From: Thauera sp. UBA6194
GTDB taxonomy: Bacteria > Pseudomonadota > Gammaproteobacteria > Burkholderiales > Rhodocyclaceae
Length of the DNA: 64,000 nt
Direction: 5' to 3'
NCBI GenBank assembly: GCA_002422685.1
Contig: DITC01000022.1
Location: 1-64,000 of the forward strand
Part shown: one piece after another, positions 9,701 through 17,116 of the stretch
Position numbering within the stretch: position 1 is the first letter of the stretch
Layout: the number at the start of each line of letters is the position of its first letter
Program-made: the position numbers and the translations under genes
Notes under the pieces: model-generated
What the model was told of the DNA's origin: nothing
Seen by the model: only the letters and a program-made list of their open reading frames with translations
Database searches by the model: none

Positions 9701-12090
9701 GCAAGGAGGCCGACCGCCTCGCCGACGTGATGCACGCGGCCACCCTGGCGCAGTTCGACCCGGCCGAGATGAACGCGACCACGCCCGAGGAACAGCAGAT
9801 CGCGGCCGACTTCGATGCGCTGTCGATGCCCGCTCAAGCGGTGTATCGCGACGTTCGCGACCAGTACCGTGACACCCTGATCGCGGTCCGCGATAGCCTC
9901 GCCAGCCGCGCCGAACGCACAGGCAGCACCGGGCGGGCCATCGCCGACGAGATCCGGCTCAAGTTCGACCGCTACCTTAGCGAAGGGCCTTACTTCAGCC
10001 TGGCCCGCTTCGGCGACTTCATCCTGATCGCCGACCGTGACGGGGAGCGTGTAGTCGAGGCGTTCGAGAGCTCACTGCAGCGTGAGAAGCGCGCCCGCGG
10101 ACTGCGCGCCCAGGGCTTCCAGGTGAAGCTGACCGCGAAGCAGCAGTACAGCGCGACCAAGGACGGCGCGGCCGGCTCCTTCATCGGCGACGTACTCGAG
10201 AAAGTCGATGCGCTCGACATGGACGGCGAGCAAAAATCGGCACTCATGGACCAGTTGAATCAGCTGGCCATTTCCGCCTTGCCGGACGCGAGCTATCGCA
10301 AGCACTTCGCGCACCGCAAGGGCACGCCGGGCTTTTCCAACGATGCGATGCGCGCCTTCGCCTCGTCGCAAATGCACGCAGCCCACCACCTGGCGCGGAT
10401 CAAGCACGCCGACGAGCTCGCGCTGCTGATTGACGAGATGCGCGAGGACATCCAGGCCCAGCGCGGCGACGTCGACACCACCGAGCAGCAGCAGGTCGTC
10501 AACGAACTCACGCGCCGACTGGACCTCATGATGAATCCGACGACGCACCCGGTCACCGCAGCGCTCGGGCAGGTCGGCTTCGTGATGTCGCTCGGCGGCA
10601 GCATTGCATCGGGCATCACGAACCTGAGCCAAACCCCGCTTGTGACCTACCCCTGGCTGGGCTCGAAGTTCGGATTCGACAAGGCTGCCGGCGCCCTGCT
10701 GAAGGCGAGCAAGGATTACTTCGGCGGCCGATGGGAGAAGTGGTCGGGCTTTGTACTCGCCGATAACCCGAACCTCATCGACGACGAGCGCGCCGCCCTG
10801 CGCCACCTCGAGGAAACCGGCTTGATCAACCTGACCCAGGCAAGCGACCTAGCCGGCACGGCGAACACCGACTCGACGGTCAGCAAGCGGGCATTCGCGA
10901 TCAACCGCGCAATGAAAATCGTCGGCTGGACCTTCCACACGCCGGAAGTCTTCAACCGGCAAGTGTCGGCCCTGGCCGCGTATCGCCTCGCGCGCGACGC
11001 CGGACAGACCCACGACACCGCCATCGAATCGGCGCGGCAAGCGCTTATCCGCACGCACTTCGATTATTCCGCCAGCAACCGCGCCCGGTTCATGGCAGGA
11101 AATGTCACGCGGGTCATCACGATGTTCAAACAATATTCGCAGAACGTGACCTACCTGATGTGGCGCAACGCCTATCAGGCCCTCAAGGGCGAATCGGCCG
11201 ATGTGCGCCGCGAGGCCCGCCGCATGCTGCTGGGTGTCGCCACGATGCACTTCGCGGCGGCCGGCACGATGGGCTTGCCGCTCGGGATCTTCGGCGTTAC
11301 GCCCCTGCTGGCGCTACTCAGCATGGGCATGGGCGACGGGGACGATCCGTGGGATTGGGAAACCGAGTACCGCAACATGCTCGCCGACACCTTCGGCAAG
11401 GAGGGCGGGGAAGCCATCGCAAAGGGGCCGATCCGCATGCTGCTGAACGTGGATCTGGCGTCGCGCGTCGGACTCGGTGACCTCTGGATTCGCCCGCCGC
11501 AGAAGGAAGCCGAGGGGCGTGACCTCGTTGAGGCATGGCTGATCAGCCTGCTCGGCCCCGTCGCCGGTTACGCCGGGCAGATGGGCACCGCTGCGAAGGC
11601 CTTCGAAGAGGGCAAGTTCGCCCGGGGCGTTGAGGCGATGCTGCCCAAGTTCCTGGCGTCGCCGCTCAAGGCGATCCGGTATGAAGCGGAGGGCGTGCGC
11701 AGCTGGAAGGGTGCCGACCTTGGCATCACGCTCACCGAGGCGGACATCGCGGGCACGGCGCTGGGCTTCAATCCGGCACGCGTCGCCGAGATGTACGAGG
11801 GTCGCAGCGCGGTGAAGGGGCGCGAAGCACGGCTCCAGGCGCGGCGCGAGGAACTCACGAACATGTGGTGGGAGTCGCAGCAGGCCGGCGACCGCACAGG
11901 TGTCGCCGAGGCGTTCGACCAGATCCGCAAGTTCAACCAGCGCAACCCGCCCTTCGCTATCACGATGAAAACCTTGCGCCAGTCGGCGATGGCTCGGCGA
12001 CGTGCCCAGCTCCAGACCGCACAGGGCTACTTCCTGAACCGCCGCCGCGACGAGCTCCGCGAGTTCAGCCGCTTCGCCAACATCGACTGA
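3703..12090 (+). CDS. Giant polyvalent protein (JAMM-ART-JAMM, phage-type C terminus)
   Basis: This is a 2795-residue multidomain protein. Residues 1-90 are Pro/Ala/Gln-rich with FVPD motifs at 65 and 80 (more at 498 and 507). Residues ~185-240 are an Ala/Gly-rich hydrophobic stretch. Residues ~860-960 are coiled coil. A RadC-like JAMM peptidase domain covers ~975-1310 (HNHPSG at 1113, then S/D). An ADP-ribosyltransferase-like domain covers ~1327-1535 (FRRWFG, YHGT at 1348). A second JAMM domain covers ~1540-1880 (HNHPNG at 1672). A long helical C-terminal region with a hydrophobic segment near 2517-2546 resembles the large polyvalent-protein-associated domains of phages. Family knowledge: such proteins are thought to be packaged and injected to counter host defences. 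AAGGA lies upstream of the ATG. Confidence 0.85.
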   Translation: MALGTDDKMPRGTVDEFNNLRPLPGAPAPAQPQPAAGPWQRFQPQAQAQQPATQAAPPVTDWSKFVPDQPAAPQTDWGQFVPDQPREMGIISTLAQGFRNTGRAVGAAADVALDDRASVVERANAQAAAPKNENLRAFEGAIENRRAALGTDDPGLLDALGVVGGAVLAQPKGAGYAVLEQAPNAVAALAPAWAGAKLGATAGAAIPLPGAAPALGVVGGLAGLFLGNTALEVGHKAMEKATDGQFTAAERETAFVEGGTKAATITGIDAATLGLSKWIMGATSRAVERATTRALTDAGVDVGNEVAVMAARRSPEMVKAVRQAQEAAIDTTATFGRKAARAGAALGLETIGEGLGEYLGELAATGKADAIDAVLESVLSLGQSGAEVAWGASRNAASMAAARLNPAAGPNSRAAIVALNQQAQGKLPPTEGPRAGTMQQAAAAGQLGGDLNNQVPTDWAQQIDAALGTAPAQQEAQPMASPWLDYEQQAPATDLSGFVPDAVPAGFVPDANQNTIETSPGTAPTATTSPAAPNGQQDQQQAPRLVPMKDETAAARRAEVVAKRTGVQHLVIPHPTVAGRFAVVPADSPLAAPTAQTEGLDTAGLFQTQVPIPLKNARNLAGMMSMAGGVEHAVVPAPTGDGFGVAPVDQLSPAQLQQWAGFQPGTRRGAARRVPGPSAAPTATATPAPSASTTSSTATPIGTPDAGPELAQVTGATPQAAPAAPAVPEGAQGLNTEAQRAAPALPQIDSNTFTSAVGNAQSTIRRERWTVDGGRRFEGRIRAELERAGVSANAAQAVIDLAKQQSPGDAFVTGDALAQAARTLGVISSASRTTTPQQDKPTTTTTTRAIVPGQTAKGRDVLLAQVEQLKQRTAPADLVNDYNDLKARIADARRRAALKATKRTESERLTEWADNQDRELERLRNEIGFVELKAGTARYKVLNTPENLEVFAQKLKKAPVGRWTVTVKPEEIYDNVETRPGTTEAQRETGRSAVRELARRVTAHLQRRGNHQDRAAIEVLGSRLYDGFAANGGVDLVGQRVTSAEDLAVLAQVFRDPRFETFRVFYTDQQGVVVGEGAYSSRLPAAVNLPNDFDAHIRRDMGRFGATGFWVLHNHPSGRATPSPADVNLTKWIASSVSGFRGHVVIDHNEFATIGGQGAVQVVQAPQLNGTDFGSKPELDHHMLGSTINGERDVVQAAKALQVKNGHAALIFLRRDQKVQLVMDVPMALLQDTSRAALGKLRAVVRAFARESGAGGWRFLVLPDGVSPEPMKRLVLDNIFTDIVSADGTTAGNFGAVTTGDFLDYSPPIRRVKEADEPSRAQTDTAAFRRWFGNSQAIDDNGQPLVMYHGTNKDITAFKAGRGGGAIWFATDPTLANMFVAGGRQRMAEGNRKGSAVYPVFLSVQNPLDLGDASPQDNSPYSYVLKAAGLPANYDAVAEIARRNLESGYAGVSPSAQDPIATLTETYMARYNRLSDILDNPGLIEVLQEAGFDGIKMQEQGVTTFAVFRPEQIKSATGNAGTFDPADPSIVREDTADPYNTIETRPNTTEAQLDTGRAALADVQRRILSLRGQRIGAAVLGSRLAADLATTGGAQLIGQEVRDASDLAVLGQIFRDPRFETWRAIFVKDGKIVGEHAYSSRLPSSVLMPRGIDQWLKTQSEKYGADAVFTLHNHPNGTARPSDGDMHFAARLRREVPNWKGEIIIDSSEYAVLTGLGVPSESSESMSVRDLAEYGATVTFAPRLASVDFNSSPELEHRLLGLPIGDPANIAKLGKALQIPGGHAAMIVTSEGKVQALLDVPVAPLLDTKSKLGRAKIMAMVRRISRATGGESRFLVVPKGAKLDRWFVRQGIFQDVVSETGTSMLAAVRKWNGDPNWFPMDQIGRNAGRSARLLYEPAAGYDAAEPGTRRSRAAEPQQTEAIEDFTPERATVGEWIAHQLKQNRGWAMGALTRDQLADIYGASMPAVEQFDRTVQAMDLVRNRMMEQADALVERWRKLPSKEADRLADVMHAATLAQFDPAEMNATTPEEQQIAADFDALSMPAQAVYRDVRDQYRDTLIAVRDSLASRAERTGSTGRAIADEIRLKFDRYLSEGPYFSLARFGDFILIADRDGERVVEAFESSLQREKRARGLRAQGFQVKLTAKQQYSATKDGAAGSFIGDVLEKVDALDMDGEQKSALMDQLNQLAISALPDASYRKHFAHRKGTPGFSNDAMRAFASSQMHAAHHLARIKHADELALLIDEMREDIQAQRGDVDTTEQQQVVNELTRRLDLMMNPTTHPVTAALGQVGFVMSLGGSIASGITNLSQTPLVTYPWLGSKFGFDKAAGALLKASKDYFGGRWEKWSGFVLADNPNLIDDERAALRHLEETGLINLTQASDLAGTANTDSTVSKRAFAINRAMKIVGWTFHTPEVFNRQVSALAAYRLARDAGQTHDTAIESARQALIRTHFDYSASNRARFMAGNVTRVITMFKQYSQNVTYLMWRNAYQALKGESADVRREARRMLLGVATMHFAAAGTMGLPLGIFGVTPLLALLSMGMGDGDDPWDWETEYRNMLADTFGKEGGEAIAKGPIRMLLNVDLASRVGLGDLWIRPPQKEAEGRDLVEAWLISLLGPVAGYAGQMGTAAKAFEEGKFARGVEAMLPKFLASPLKAIRYEAEGVRSWKGADLGITLTEADIAGTALGFNPARVAEMYEGRSAVKGREARLQARREELTNMWWESQQAGDRTGVAEAFDQIRKFNQRNPPFAITMKTLRQSAMARRRAQLQTAQGYFLNRRRDELREFSRFANID

Positions 12091-12115
12091 CCCCCTACTC
12101 CCGGAGAACGACACC

Positions 12116-12688
12116 ATGACCACCGACTACTTCGGCCTCAAGTCCAAGCTGATCGAGGCCTTGCCCGAGCGCCTGATCGAAGGGCACCCGACCTACGCGA
12201 ACGCGCGCTCAGCCTTCGACGAGGTCGCCGCCCGCTACGAGCGCGCGACGGCTGCCTGCGCCAAGTCGAACAAGATCGCTGCGCAACTCGAGCGCAGCAT
12301 CGAGCGCCTTCGGTCGGAACACGCGGAGCTGAAGGCCCGCCTGCCCGCCCTGGCGATGCAGGCGATCGAGGCGACGGACACCAAGTTCACCGCCGCCGTG
12401 GATGCGCGCGCTGAGCTGCAGCGGATCCTGTGGGAGATCGAGGCGCGCACCGATGCGCTTGCCGGCGTGCGACGCGCGCACACCTTGAACAACCTGCACG
12501 GGGCTGCAGAGTCGGCCGCCATATCGCACACGGCCGCCCAGGAGCGGTTCGACCGTGTGCAGGCCAACGTGCGAAACCGCGTGGCCAGCGCGCTCGCCGC
12601 CACCTTATGCGAGGAAAAGGTCGAGGTCGAGGTCGAGGACTGGCCCGAGCGCGAGGAGGCAGAGTCGTTCGCGCGGTCGATGATGTGA
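12116..12688 (+). CDS. Coiled-coil hypothetical protein
   Basis: This 190-residue protein is almost all helix, with heptad-like stretches (KIAAQLERSIERLRSEHAELKARL) and an acidic tail (EEKVEVEVEDWPEREEAE). No catalytic motif or signal peptide is visible. It lies 25 bp after the polyvalent gene with GGAG before the ATG, so it is probably co-transcribed. It could be a partner or scaffold for the giant protein; that is inference only. Confidence 0.6.
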   Translation: MTTDYFGLKSKLIEALPERLIEGHPTYANARSAFDEVAARYERATAACAKSNKIAAQLERSIERLRSEHAELKARLPALAMQAIEATDTKFTAAVDARAELQRILWEIEARTDALAGVRRAHTLNNLHGAAESAAISHTAAQERFDRVQANVRNRVASALAATLCEEKVEVEVEDWPEREEAESFARSMM

Positions 12689-12695
12689 CGCTGCC

Positions 12696-13247
12696 GTGAT
12701 CGAGGCGCCGATGCTGCTCTTCACCACCGTCGACACGTCGGCACCCGCACCCGCGCGCCACTCCGTTCCGCAAATCCCGAGGAGCGCCGAGACCATCGAC
12801 CGCGCGCTCCTCGATCAGCCGGCGAGCTGGGCGTGCTTCCCGTCGGCGTGGCACCTGGCCGCCTGGCGTGCAGAGGCGGGTGAGCACTTCGCCCCGTGCG
12901 TTGATTGCCTGCCGGACTTTCAGGCGCGCATGCAGCGCCTGCACCGCTGCCGGCACCCCGACGTGATCTTCATCGAGGAAGACGGCGAGGTCGTCGGCCG
13001 GCTGCCCACGCCCGCGGGCTTGTCGCGCTACGGCTCCAGATCGGATGTTGATCCGGCCGCTTCCGCTTTTTCTGTGGTCCTGGCGTGCCGCTTCTTGGGC
13101 GTCGATGGCGTTGTCGCCCTGCTCGGGATCTCGGCGCCCTCGCTGCCGCACTATCGTAATGGCAACAGAACGCTGCCGCCCGCGAAGTTTCTCGCGCTGC
13201 AGGCGGCCGTGCGCGCGGCGGCGCGGTTCATCACCTCGAGGAGCTGA
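12696..13247 (+). CDS. Hypothetical protein with CxxC and C-terminal HTH-like part
   Basis: This 183-residue protein uses GTG at 12696 (ATG 12711 is an alternative). The middle carries a cysteine/histidine cluster (PCVDC, LHRCRHPD) that could bind a metal. The C-terminal part (VVALLGISAPSLPHYRNGNRTLP) has the spacing of an XRE-like helix-turn-helix. It lies 7 bp after the previous gene and ends 4 bp before the next, so it belongs to the same operon. Function not recognised. Confidence 0.55.
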   Translation: MIEAPMLLFTTVDTSAPAPARHSVPQIPRSAETIDRALLDQPASWACFPSAWHLAAWRAEAGEHFAPCVDCLPDFQARMQRLHRCRHPDVIFIEEDGEVVGRLPTPAGLSRYGSRSDVDPAASAFSVVLACRFLGVDGVVALLGISAPSLPHYRNGNRTLPPAKFLALQAAVRAAARFITSRS

Positions 13248-13251
13248 CCTC

Positions 13252-14067
13252 ATGCACACACCCTGCTTTGCTGCCCAGGTAGAGCGCGCGCTCGGCATCG
13301 CCGCCGATGAACTCGCCGCCGCTGGCAACCCGGGTGCTGCGTTTGCCCAAGCGATCGTGCGCGCGATTCCCCAGGCGCAACACTTCACGCTGCCAGCGGG
13401 CGGCCGACTCTTCGATGATGGCCTGCGCGGGCTCGACACCGACCTGCACGCGATCCGCCTGCCCTACCCGGTCATCACGCTTTCCTTCGCTGACGGCGCG
13501 CGGCGGACACTCGTTGTCGCCCAGGAATTGCACGAGGCAGGACAGAACACCATCGTGGTGCGAGTCGCGGTGGACACGGGCGGCGGTCAGGGGTGGGGCT
13601 TTTTCCCGTGCACCGCCCAGCCGGAGCAGCGCCACGACGACGGCTCGGTCGCGTGGGTGTGCTTCGACAGCGTCGGCGGCCGACTGGACCGCACGCCGAT
13701 GCACGAGGCGGTCATGGCTGCCGGGCGCAGCGTCCTCGAGCTGGTCGAAGCGCTCTCATGCAACAACGTTGCGGCAGAGGTCGTCGAGCGCGTGGATCCG
13801 GCGGTGAATGCGCGCCGCCGCCGACAGGGGAAACTTGCGCTCTACGAAACGCGCGTTCTGGTCGTGAGGGTGGGCGACGTGGCGCACGCGATCGGTGCGC
13901 CAGTCGGAGATCGGAACGGACCGCGCGAACACCTGCGCCGCGGTCATGTGCGTCGCCTGCCGGACGGTCGGAAGACTTGGGTGCAGGCCTGCGTTGTCGG
14001 CTCTCGGGCGCTGGGCGTGGTGCGGAAAAGCGCCTACGTGATCGAGGTTGAGCGCGCGCTCGCATAG
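13252..14067 (+). CDS. Phage/plasmid-type hypothetical protein
   Basis: This 271-residue protein ends in REHLRRGHVRR, LPDGRKTWV and VVGSRALGVVRKSAYVI, a tail I associate with uncharacterised proteins of phages and plasmids in Betaproteobacteria. The first half has mixed alpha/beta character with no catalytic motif. ATG 13252 is chosen because GAGGAG lies 8 bp upstream; the open frame extends further back but overlaps the previous gene. Last gene of the rightward polyvalent operon. Confidence 0.6.
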   Translation: MHTPCFAAQVERALGIAADELAAAGNPGAAFAQAIVRAIPQAQHFTLPAGGRLFDDGLRGLDTDLHAIRLPYPVITLSFADGARRTLVVAQELHEAGQNTIVVRVAVDTGGGQGWGFFPCTAQPEQRHDDGSVAWVCFDSVGGRLDRTPMHEAVMAAGRSVLELVEALSCNNVAAEVVERVDPAVNARRRRQGKLALYETRVLVVRVGDVAHAIGAPVGDRNGPREHLRRGHVRRLPDGRKTWVQACVVGSRALGVVRKSAYVIEVERALA

Positions 14068-14421
14068 GGTTTCAGCACCCTGCACGCGACCTCGAAGGGC
14101 ACCCGCTGTTGATCGAACACCTCGGCCGCCTTGTGCAACGGCATCCGCCCCGCCGCCCCCTAGCCGGAGATCCGGGAGATCATGGCGCGCATCTCGTGGC
14201 GCTGACTCTGATCGATCATCGACGGGACACGCAGATGTGGATATGCGATTAGCGTAACTGGAGACCGTCACGTAATCCACAGGAGGGGCAACGCGTCGGC
14301 GATCGGGTTGCCCAGACTGGGGTAATGTTCTGTGAAGAGGTGGTCCGCTGTGTGGACTGGTCGCCGGTACAGGTAATCTGAATTACCAGCCGCTGCAGCG
14401 TGTCGCCGATGCGCTCGGACG
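14068..14421. other. 354-bp gap without a convincing gene
   Basis: No reading frame here has a good ribosome-binding site together with sensible protein character. It contains a perfect 6-bp inverted repeat (GGTAAT/ATTACC, 14372-14387). No T-rich terminator was found after the operon that ends at 14067. It may hold gene debris at the junction with the methyltransferase cassette. Confidence 0.4.
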
Positions 14422-14583
14422 TCACGGGATCGTCAAGGGGTTTGCTGGTGGATTACTGGGGGCACATGGGGTGCTGCGGGGCGCGGTGCTGAGTTCGGCG
14501 CCATCGCCCAGTAAGTTGTGCACGCGGGCCGGCGGCTGGCCGTAGCGGTTTTTGGTGTGCTTGACGAGCAGGGTACGGTGCAT
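14422..14583 (-). CDS. Small 53-residue protein, possibly truncated
   Basis: On the minus strand an AGGAGG sits 6 bp before an ATG at 14583. It opens a 53-codon frame beginning MHRTLLVKHTKNRYGQPPARV and ending in a low-complexity Pro/Ser/Asn tail. The strong Shine-Dalgarno and basic N terminus argue for a real start; the tail suggests the 3' part was replaced. Not recognised. It is divergent from the methyltransferase gene. Confidence 0.4.
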   Translation of the reverse strand: MHRTLLVKHTKNRYGQPPARVHNLLGDGAELSTAPRSTPCAPSNPPANPLTIP

Positions 14584-14659
14584 AGCTTCCTCCTTCGCTC
14601 TGCCGCCCGGGGTGGGCGGTGCGTCGGAGACAACATATCCGCATAAGGGTACAATTCAA

Positions 14660-14673
14660 ACCCGTAAACGGGT
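14660..14673. promoter_or_regulatory. Palindrome upstream of dcm
   Basis: ACCCGT-AA-ACGGGT is a perfect 14-bp palindrome between the small minus-strand gene and the methyltransferase. It is the right size for a dimeric repressor or a methyltransferase autoregulation site. No strong sigma70 pair could be assigned. Confidence 0.4.
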
Positions 14674-14744
14674 ACTCTTGACGCCAGACCATCAGCCCAT
14701 CGGCACTGTTGTTTGGGTAGAATTCGCGCCGGAAAAGGAGCGTT

Positions 14745-15746
14745 ATGCCTAAAGCAGTGTCTTTGTTCTCGGGGTGCGGCGGATCGGACGCGGGCGTGAT
14801 CGCGGCCGGGTTCGATGTCGTCATGGCGAATGACATAATCGCCTACGCGCGCGACGCCTATCTGGCCAACCTGCCCAAGACCGACTACGTGCTCGGCGAT
14901 GTGGCCAAGATCGAGGACAGCGCATTCCCGAGCGCCGAGCTTCTAGTGGGATGCTATCCGTGCCAGGGCTTTAGCCAGGGTGGCGCCCGCGAGGCCGACC
15001 GCCGCATCAATACACTGTATCTGGAATTCGCCCGCGCTTTGCGGGCCATCCAGCCCAAAGCCTTTATTGCCGAGAACGTCTCGGGCTTGCGCCGCAGCAC
15101 GTACAAGCATCTGCTCGACGACCAGATCGTGCAGTTCAGTTCGGCCGGCGAGCACGGCTATGACGTGGTGTGGCAAGAGCTCAAAGCCCACGAATACGGC
15201 GTGCCACAAGAGCGCAAACGGCTGGTCATCGTCGGCATTCGGCGGGATCTGGGCGTGCGCTATGGCTTCCCGGCGCCCACCCATGGGCCGAGCGCGGACC
15301 AGCCCTACCTGACGATCGGGAAGGCGCTCGAAGGCTTGCCCGAATGGCCGGAAGGGGAATACTGCGACGACCCCTTCCACTGGTATTACCTTTCACGCAA
15401 CCGCCGGCGCGGCGCGGACGAGATCAGCAAGACGATCGTCAGCCACATGCGCCACATGCCCTTGCATCCGGTGAGCCCCTCGCTCAAGCGCATCCACACC
15501 GACAAGTGGGAGTTCGAGGAGGACAAGCCCGCCCGCCGCTTTTCCTACCGCGAGGCTGCGCGGCTGCAGGGCTTCACCGGGAAATACCTCAAGCACGGCG
15601 GCGATTTTGTCTTTCCAGAGGCGTGCACCCATGCATCCGGGCAGGAAGGCAACCTGTTGCGCTATCGGTACAAGGTCATCGGCAATGCGGTGCCGCCCCC
15701 GCTTTTCGAGGCGGTGGCAAAGGCGTTGCCGGATGTCTGGGACTGA
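14745..15746 (+). CDS. dcm: DNA (cytosine-5-)-methyltransferase
   Basis: This 333-residue enzyme methylates cytosine C5 in DNA. All main motifs are present in order: motif I FSGCGG (from residue 8), motif IV PCQ with catalytic Cys73, motif VI ENVSG (from 110), motif VIII QERKR, motif IX REAARLQGF and motif X GNAVPP. The target-recognition region between VIII and IX is short. AAGGAG lies 4 bp upstream of the ATG. The Vsr gene follows 28 bp later, as in dcm-vsr pairs. The target sequence cannot be read from the protein. Confidence 0.95.
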   Translation: MPKAVSLFSGCGGSDAGVIAAGFDVVMANDIIAYARDAYLANLPKTDYVLGDVAKIEDSAFPSAELLVGCYPCQGFSQGGAREADRRINTLYLEFARALRAIQPKAFIAENVSGLRRSTYKHLLDDQIVQFSSAGEHGYDVVWQELKAHEYGVPQERKRLVIVGIRRDLGVRYGFPAPTHGPSADQPYLTIGKALEGLPEWPEGEYCDDPFHWYYLSRNRRRGADEISKTIVSHMRHMPLHPVSPSLKRIHTDKWEFEEDKPARRFSYREAARLQGFTGKYLKHGGDFVFPEACTHASGQEGNLLRYRYKVIGNAVPPPLFEAVAKALPDVWD

Positions 15747-15774
15747 CTGAGCGCGCGCGGAGCGGCGTGGGGTC

Positions 15775-16197
15775 ATGGCGGACCGCTTTTCCTCCGCAGC
15801 CCGCGACCGTGTGATGTCCCGCATCAAACAGCGTGACACTGCGCCGGAAATGGCGCTGTGGCGGGCGCTTTGGGCTGCGGGGCTTCGCTATCGGCTGAAG
15901 CTAAAGCAGAAGCTACCAGGCAAGCCCGATTTGATATTTGCGGCGGTCAAGGTCGCGATCTTTGTCCATGGCTGCTTCTGGCACGGGTGCCCAGAGCACG
16001 GCCGCAAGCCTAAGAGCCATGAAGCGTATTGGACGCCGAAACTCTCGAGGAACCTGCGCAGGGATGCCGAGGTGAATGCCGCGCTCGAGGCGATGGGCTG
16101 GCAGGTTGTCCGATTCTGGGAACACCAGATCACAGCGGACCTGGCCGGCTGCATTGCACGAGTGGCCGTGTTGGTCAGGCCATGCACAACTGCATGA
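15775..16197 (+). CDS. vsr: Very short patch repair endonuclease
   Basis: This 140-residue protein nicks beside T:G mismatches left by deamination of 5-methylcytosine at the partner methylase site. Family signature: SRIKQRDTAPEMALWRALW, GKPDLIF and HGCFWHGCPEHG, then KLSRNLRRD. Length is normal. It follows dcm directly and its 3' end overlaps the convergent nuclease-like gene by 23 bp. Confidence 0.95.
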   Translation: MADRFSSAARDRVMSRIKQRDTAPEMALWRALWAAGLRYRLKLKQKLPGKPDLIFAAVKVAIFVHGCFWHGCPEHGRKPKSHEAYWTPKLSRNLRRDAEVNAALEAMGWQVVRFWEHQITADLAGCIARVAVLVRPCTTA

Positions 16198-17116
16198 CGT
16201 GCTGCATGCGTGCGTTTTCAGCGAGCAGCACGGTCGCGGCCTTTTCCCGTTTGGCAAGCAGCGTCAGGCGGACCCGGTCGAAAACGATGCCTCCATGCCG
16301 CGAAATGAAAGGGAGCTTTTCATCCAGCGCATGGCGCGGGGTGAAGATCGCGCGGACAGGATCAACGTTGGCGATTTCGCTCACCCATTCATTCAGAATC
16401 TTAATGTTGAGGTCCTGCAGCTTCGCGTCCGTGTGCCAGTTCTTACCGCAGGCGCACTGCCCCAACAGGTAAAGCTGCCCGGCGCGGCCATCGACGCTCT
16501 TCTTCCAAGCGACGATGTCGAGGCCCTGTTCCTTTGCCCGTTGAGGGGATGGGTCTTCCGGGTTGCCTTCCTTTGGGCCCCATTTCCATTCGCCGCACTG
16601 ATCGCCAGTGGCCTTGCGCAATTCTTCGATCGCGCCTTTAAGCGTGGTTGCACTGCCCCGTGGGCGGGGCCAGCCAATGCGGTAGGAAGCCGCGTCGTCG
16701 CCCAGGTAGGCTTCGGCGATCAGGCACGACAGCGCCTCGAACGTGCGGGGGAGAAGCCGCTTTCGACCGGTCGAGTAGTCCTCCGCCAGACTCACTAGCA
16801 GAAGAAGTTCGTACAGTTGAGGATCTGCGGGGACGTGAATCAAACGGCTTCCCACGTGGCGAAAGGGGTAAGCGTCGCCCAAGAGCCGGGCACGGCGTTC
16901 GATCTCCGTCGCAGCTTCGGCCTCTGCCTCCTCAAGGGCCTTGTCGCGCTCCAATGCATTGTTGCCGCGTGGATAGTCATCATCGGCGCCAGAGAGCTTC
17001 TCATCGATGATGCCGGCGCTTATAGGGGCCTCACCCATCCGCAGCGCAGCAAGCTCGGCCTGATCTGCATTTTCGGTCGGGTCGGTGCGCCGTGGCGCGC
17101 GTTTGCGCCTAGCCAT
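16175..17116 (-). CDS. Putative nuclease (restriction-like) partner of ParB-like protein
   Basis: This 313-residue soluble protein has a basic N terminus, an acidic Glu-rich helix (~45-75) and a C-terminal half with GLDIVAWKK (Asp near residue 200), then GQLYLLGQCACGKNW. The spacing of the Asp to the Gln-Cys-x-x-Gly strand suggests a PD-(D/E)XK-like nuclease core, but the motif is not canonical, so activity is inferred. The ATG at 17116 overlaps the end of the ParB-like gene by 8 bp with AGGAGG upstream: strong translational coupling. Facing dcm-vsr, it could be the cutting subunit of a restriction-modification-like system. Confidence 0.55.
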   Translation of the reverse strand: MARRKRAPRRTDPTENADQAELAALRMGEAPISAGIIDEKLSGADDDYPRGNNALERDKALEEAEAEAATEIERRARLLGDAYPFRHVGSRLIHVPADPQLYELLLLVSLAEDYSTGRKRLLPRTFEALSCLIAEAYLGDDAASYRIGWPRPRGSATTLKGAIEELRKATGDQCGEWKWGPKEGNPEDPSPQRAKEQGLDIVAWKKSVDGRAGQLYLLGQCACGKNWHTDAKLQDLNIKILNEWVSEIANVDPVRAIFTPRHALDEKLPFISRHGGIVFDRVRLTLLAKREKAATVLLAENARMQHVMQLCMA

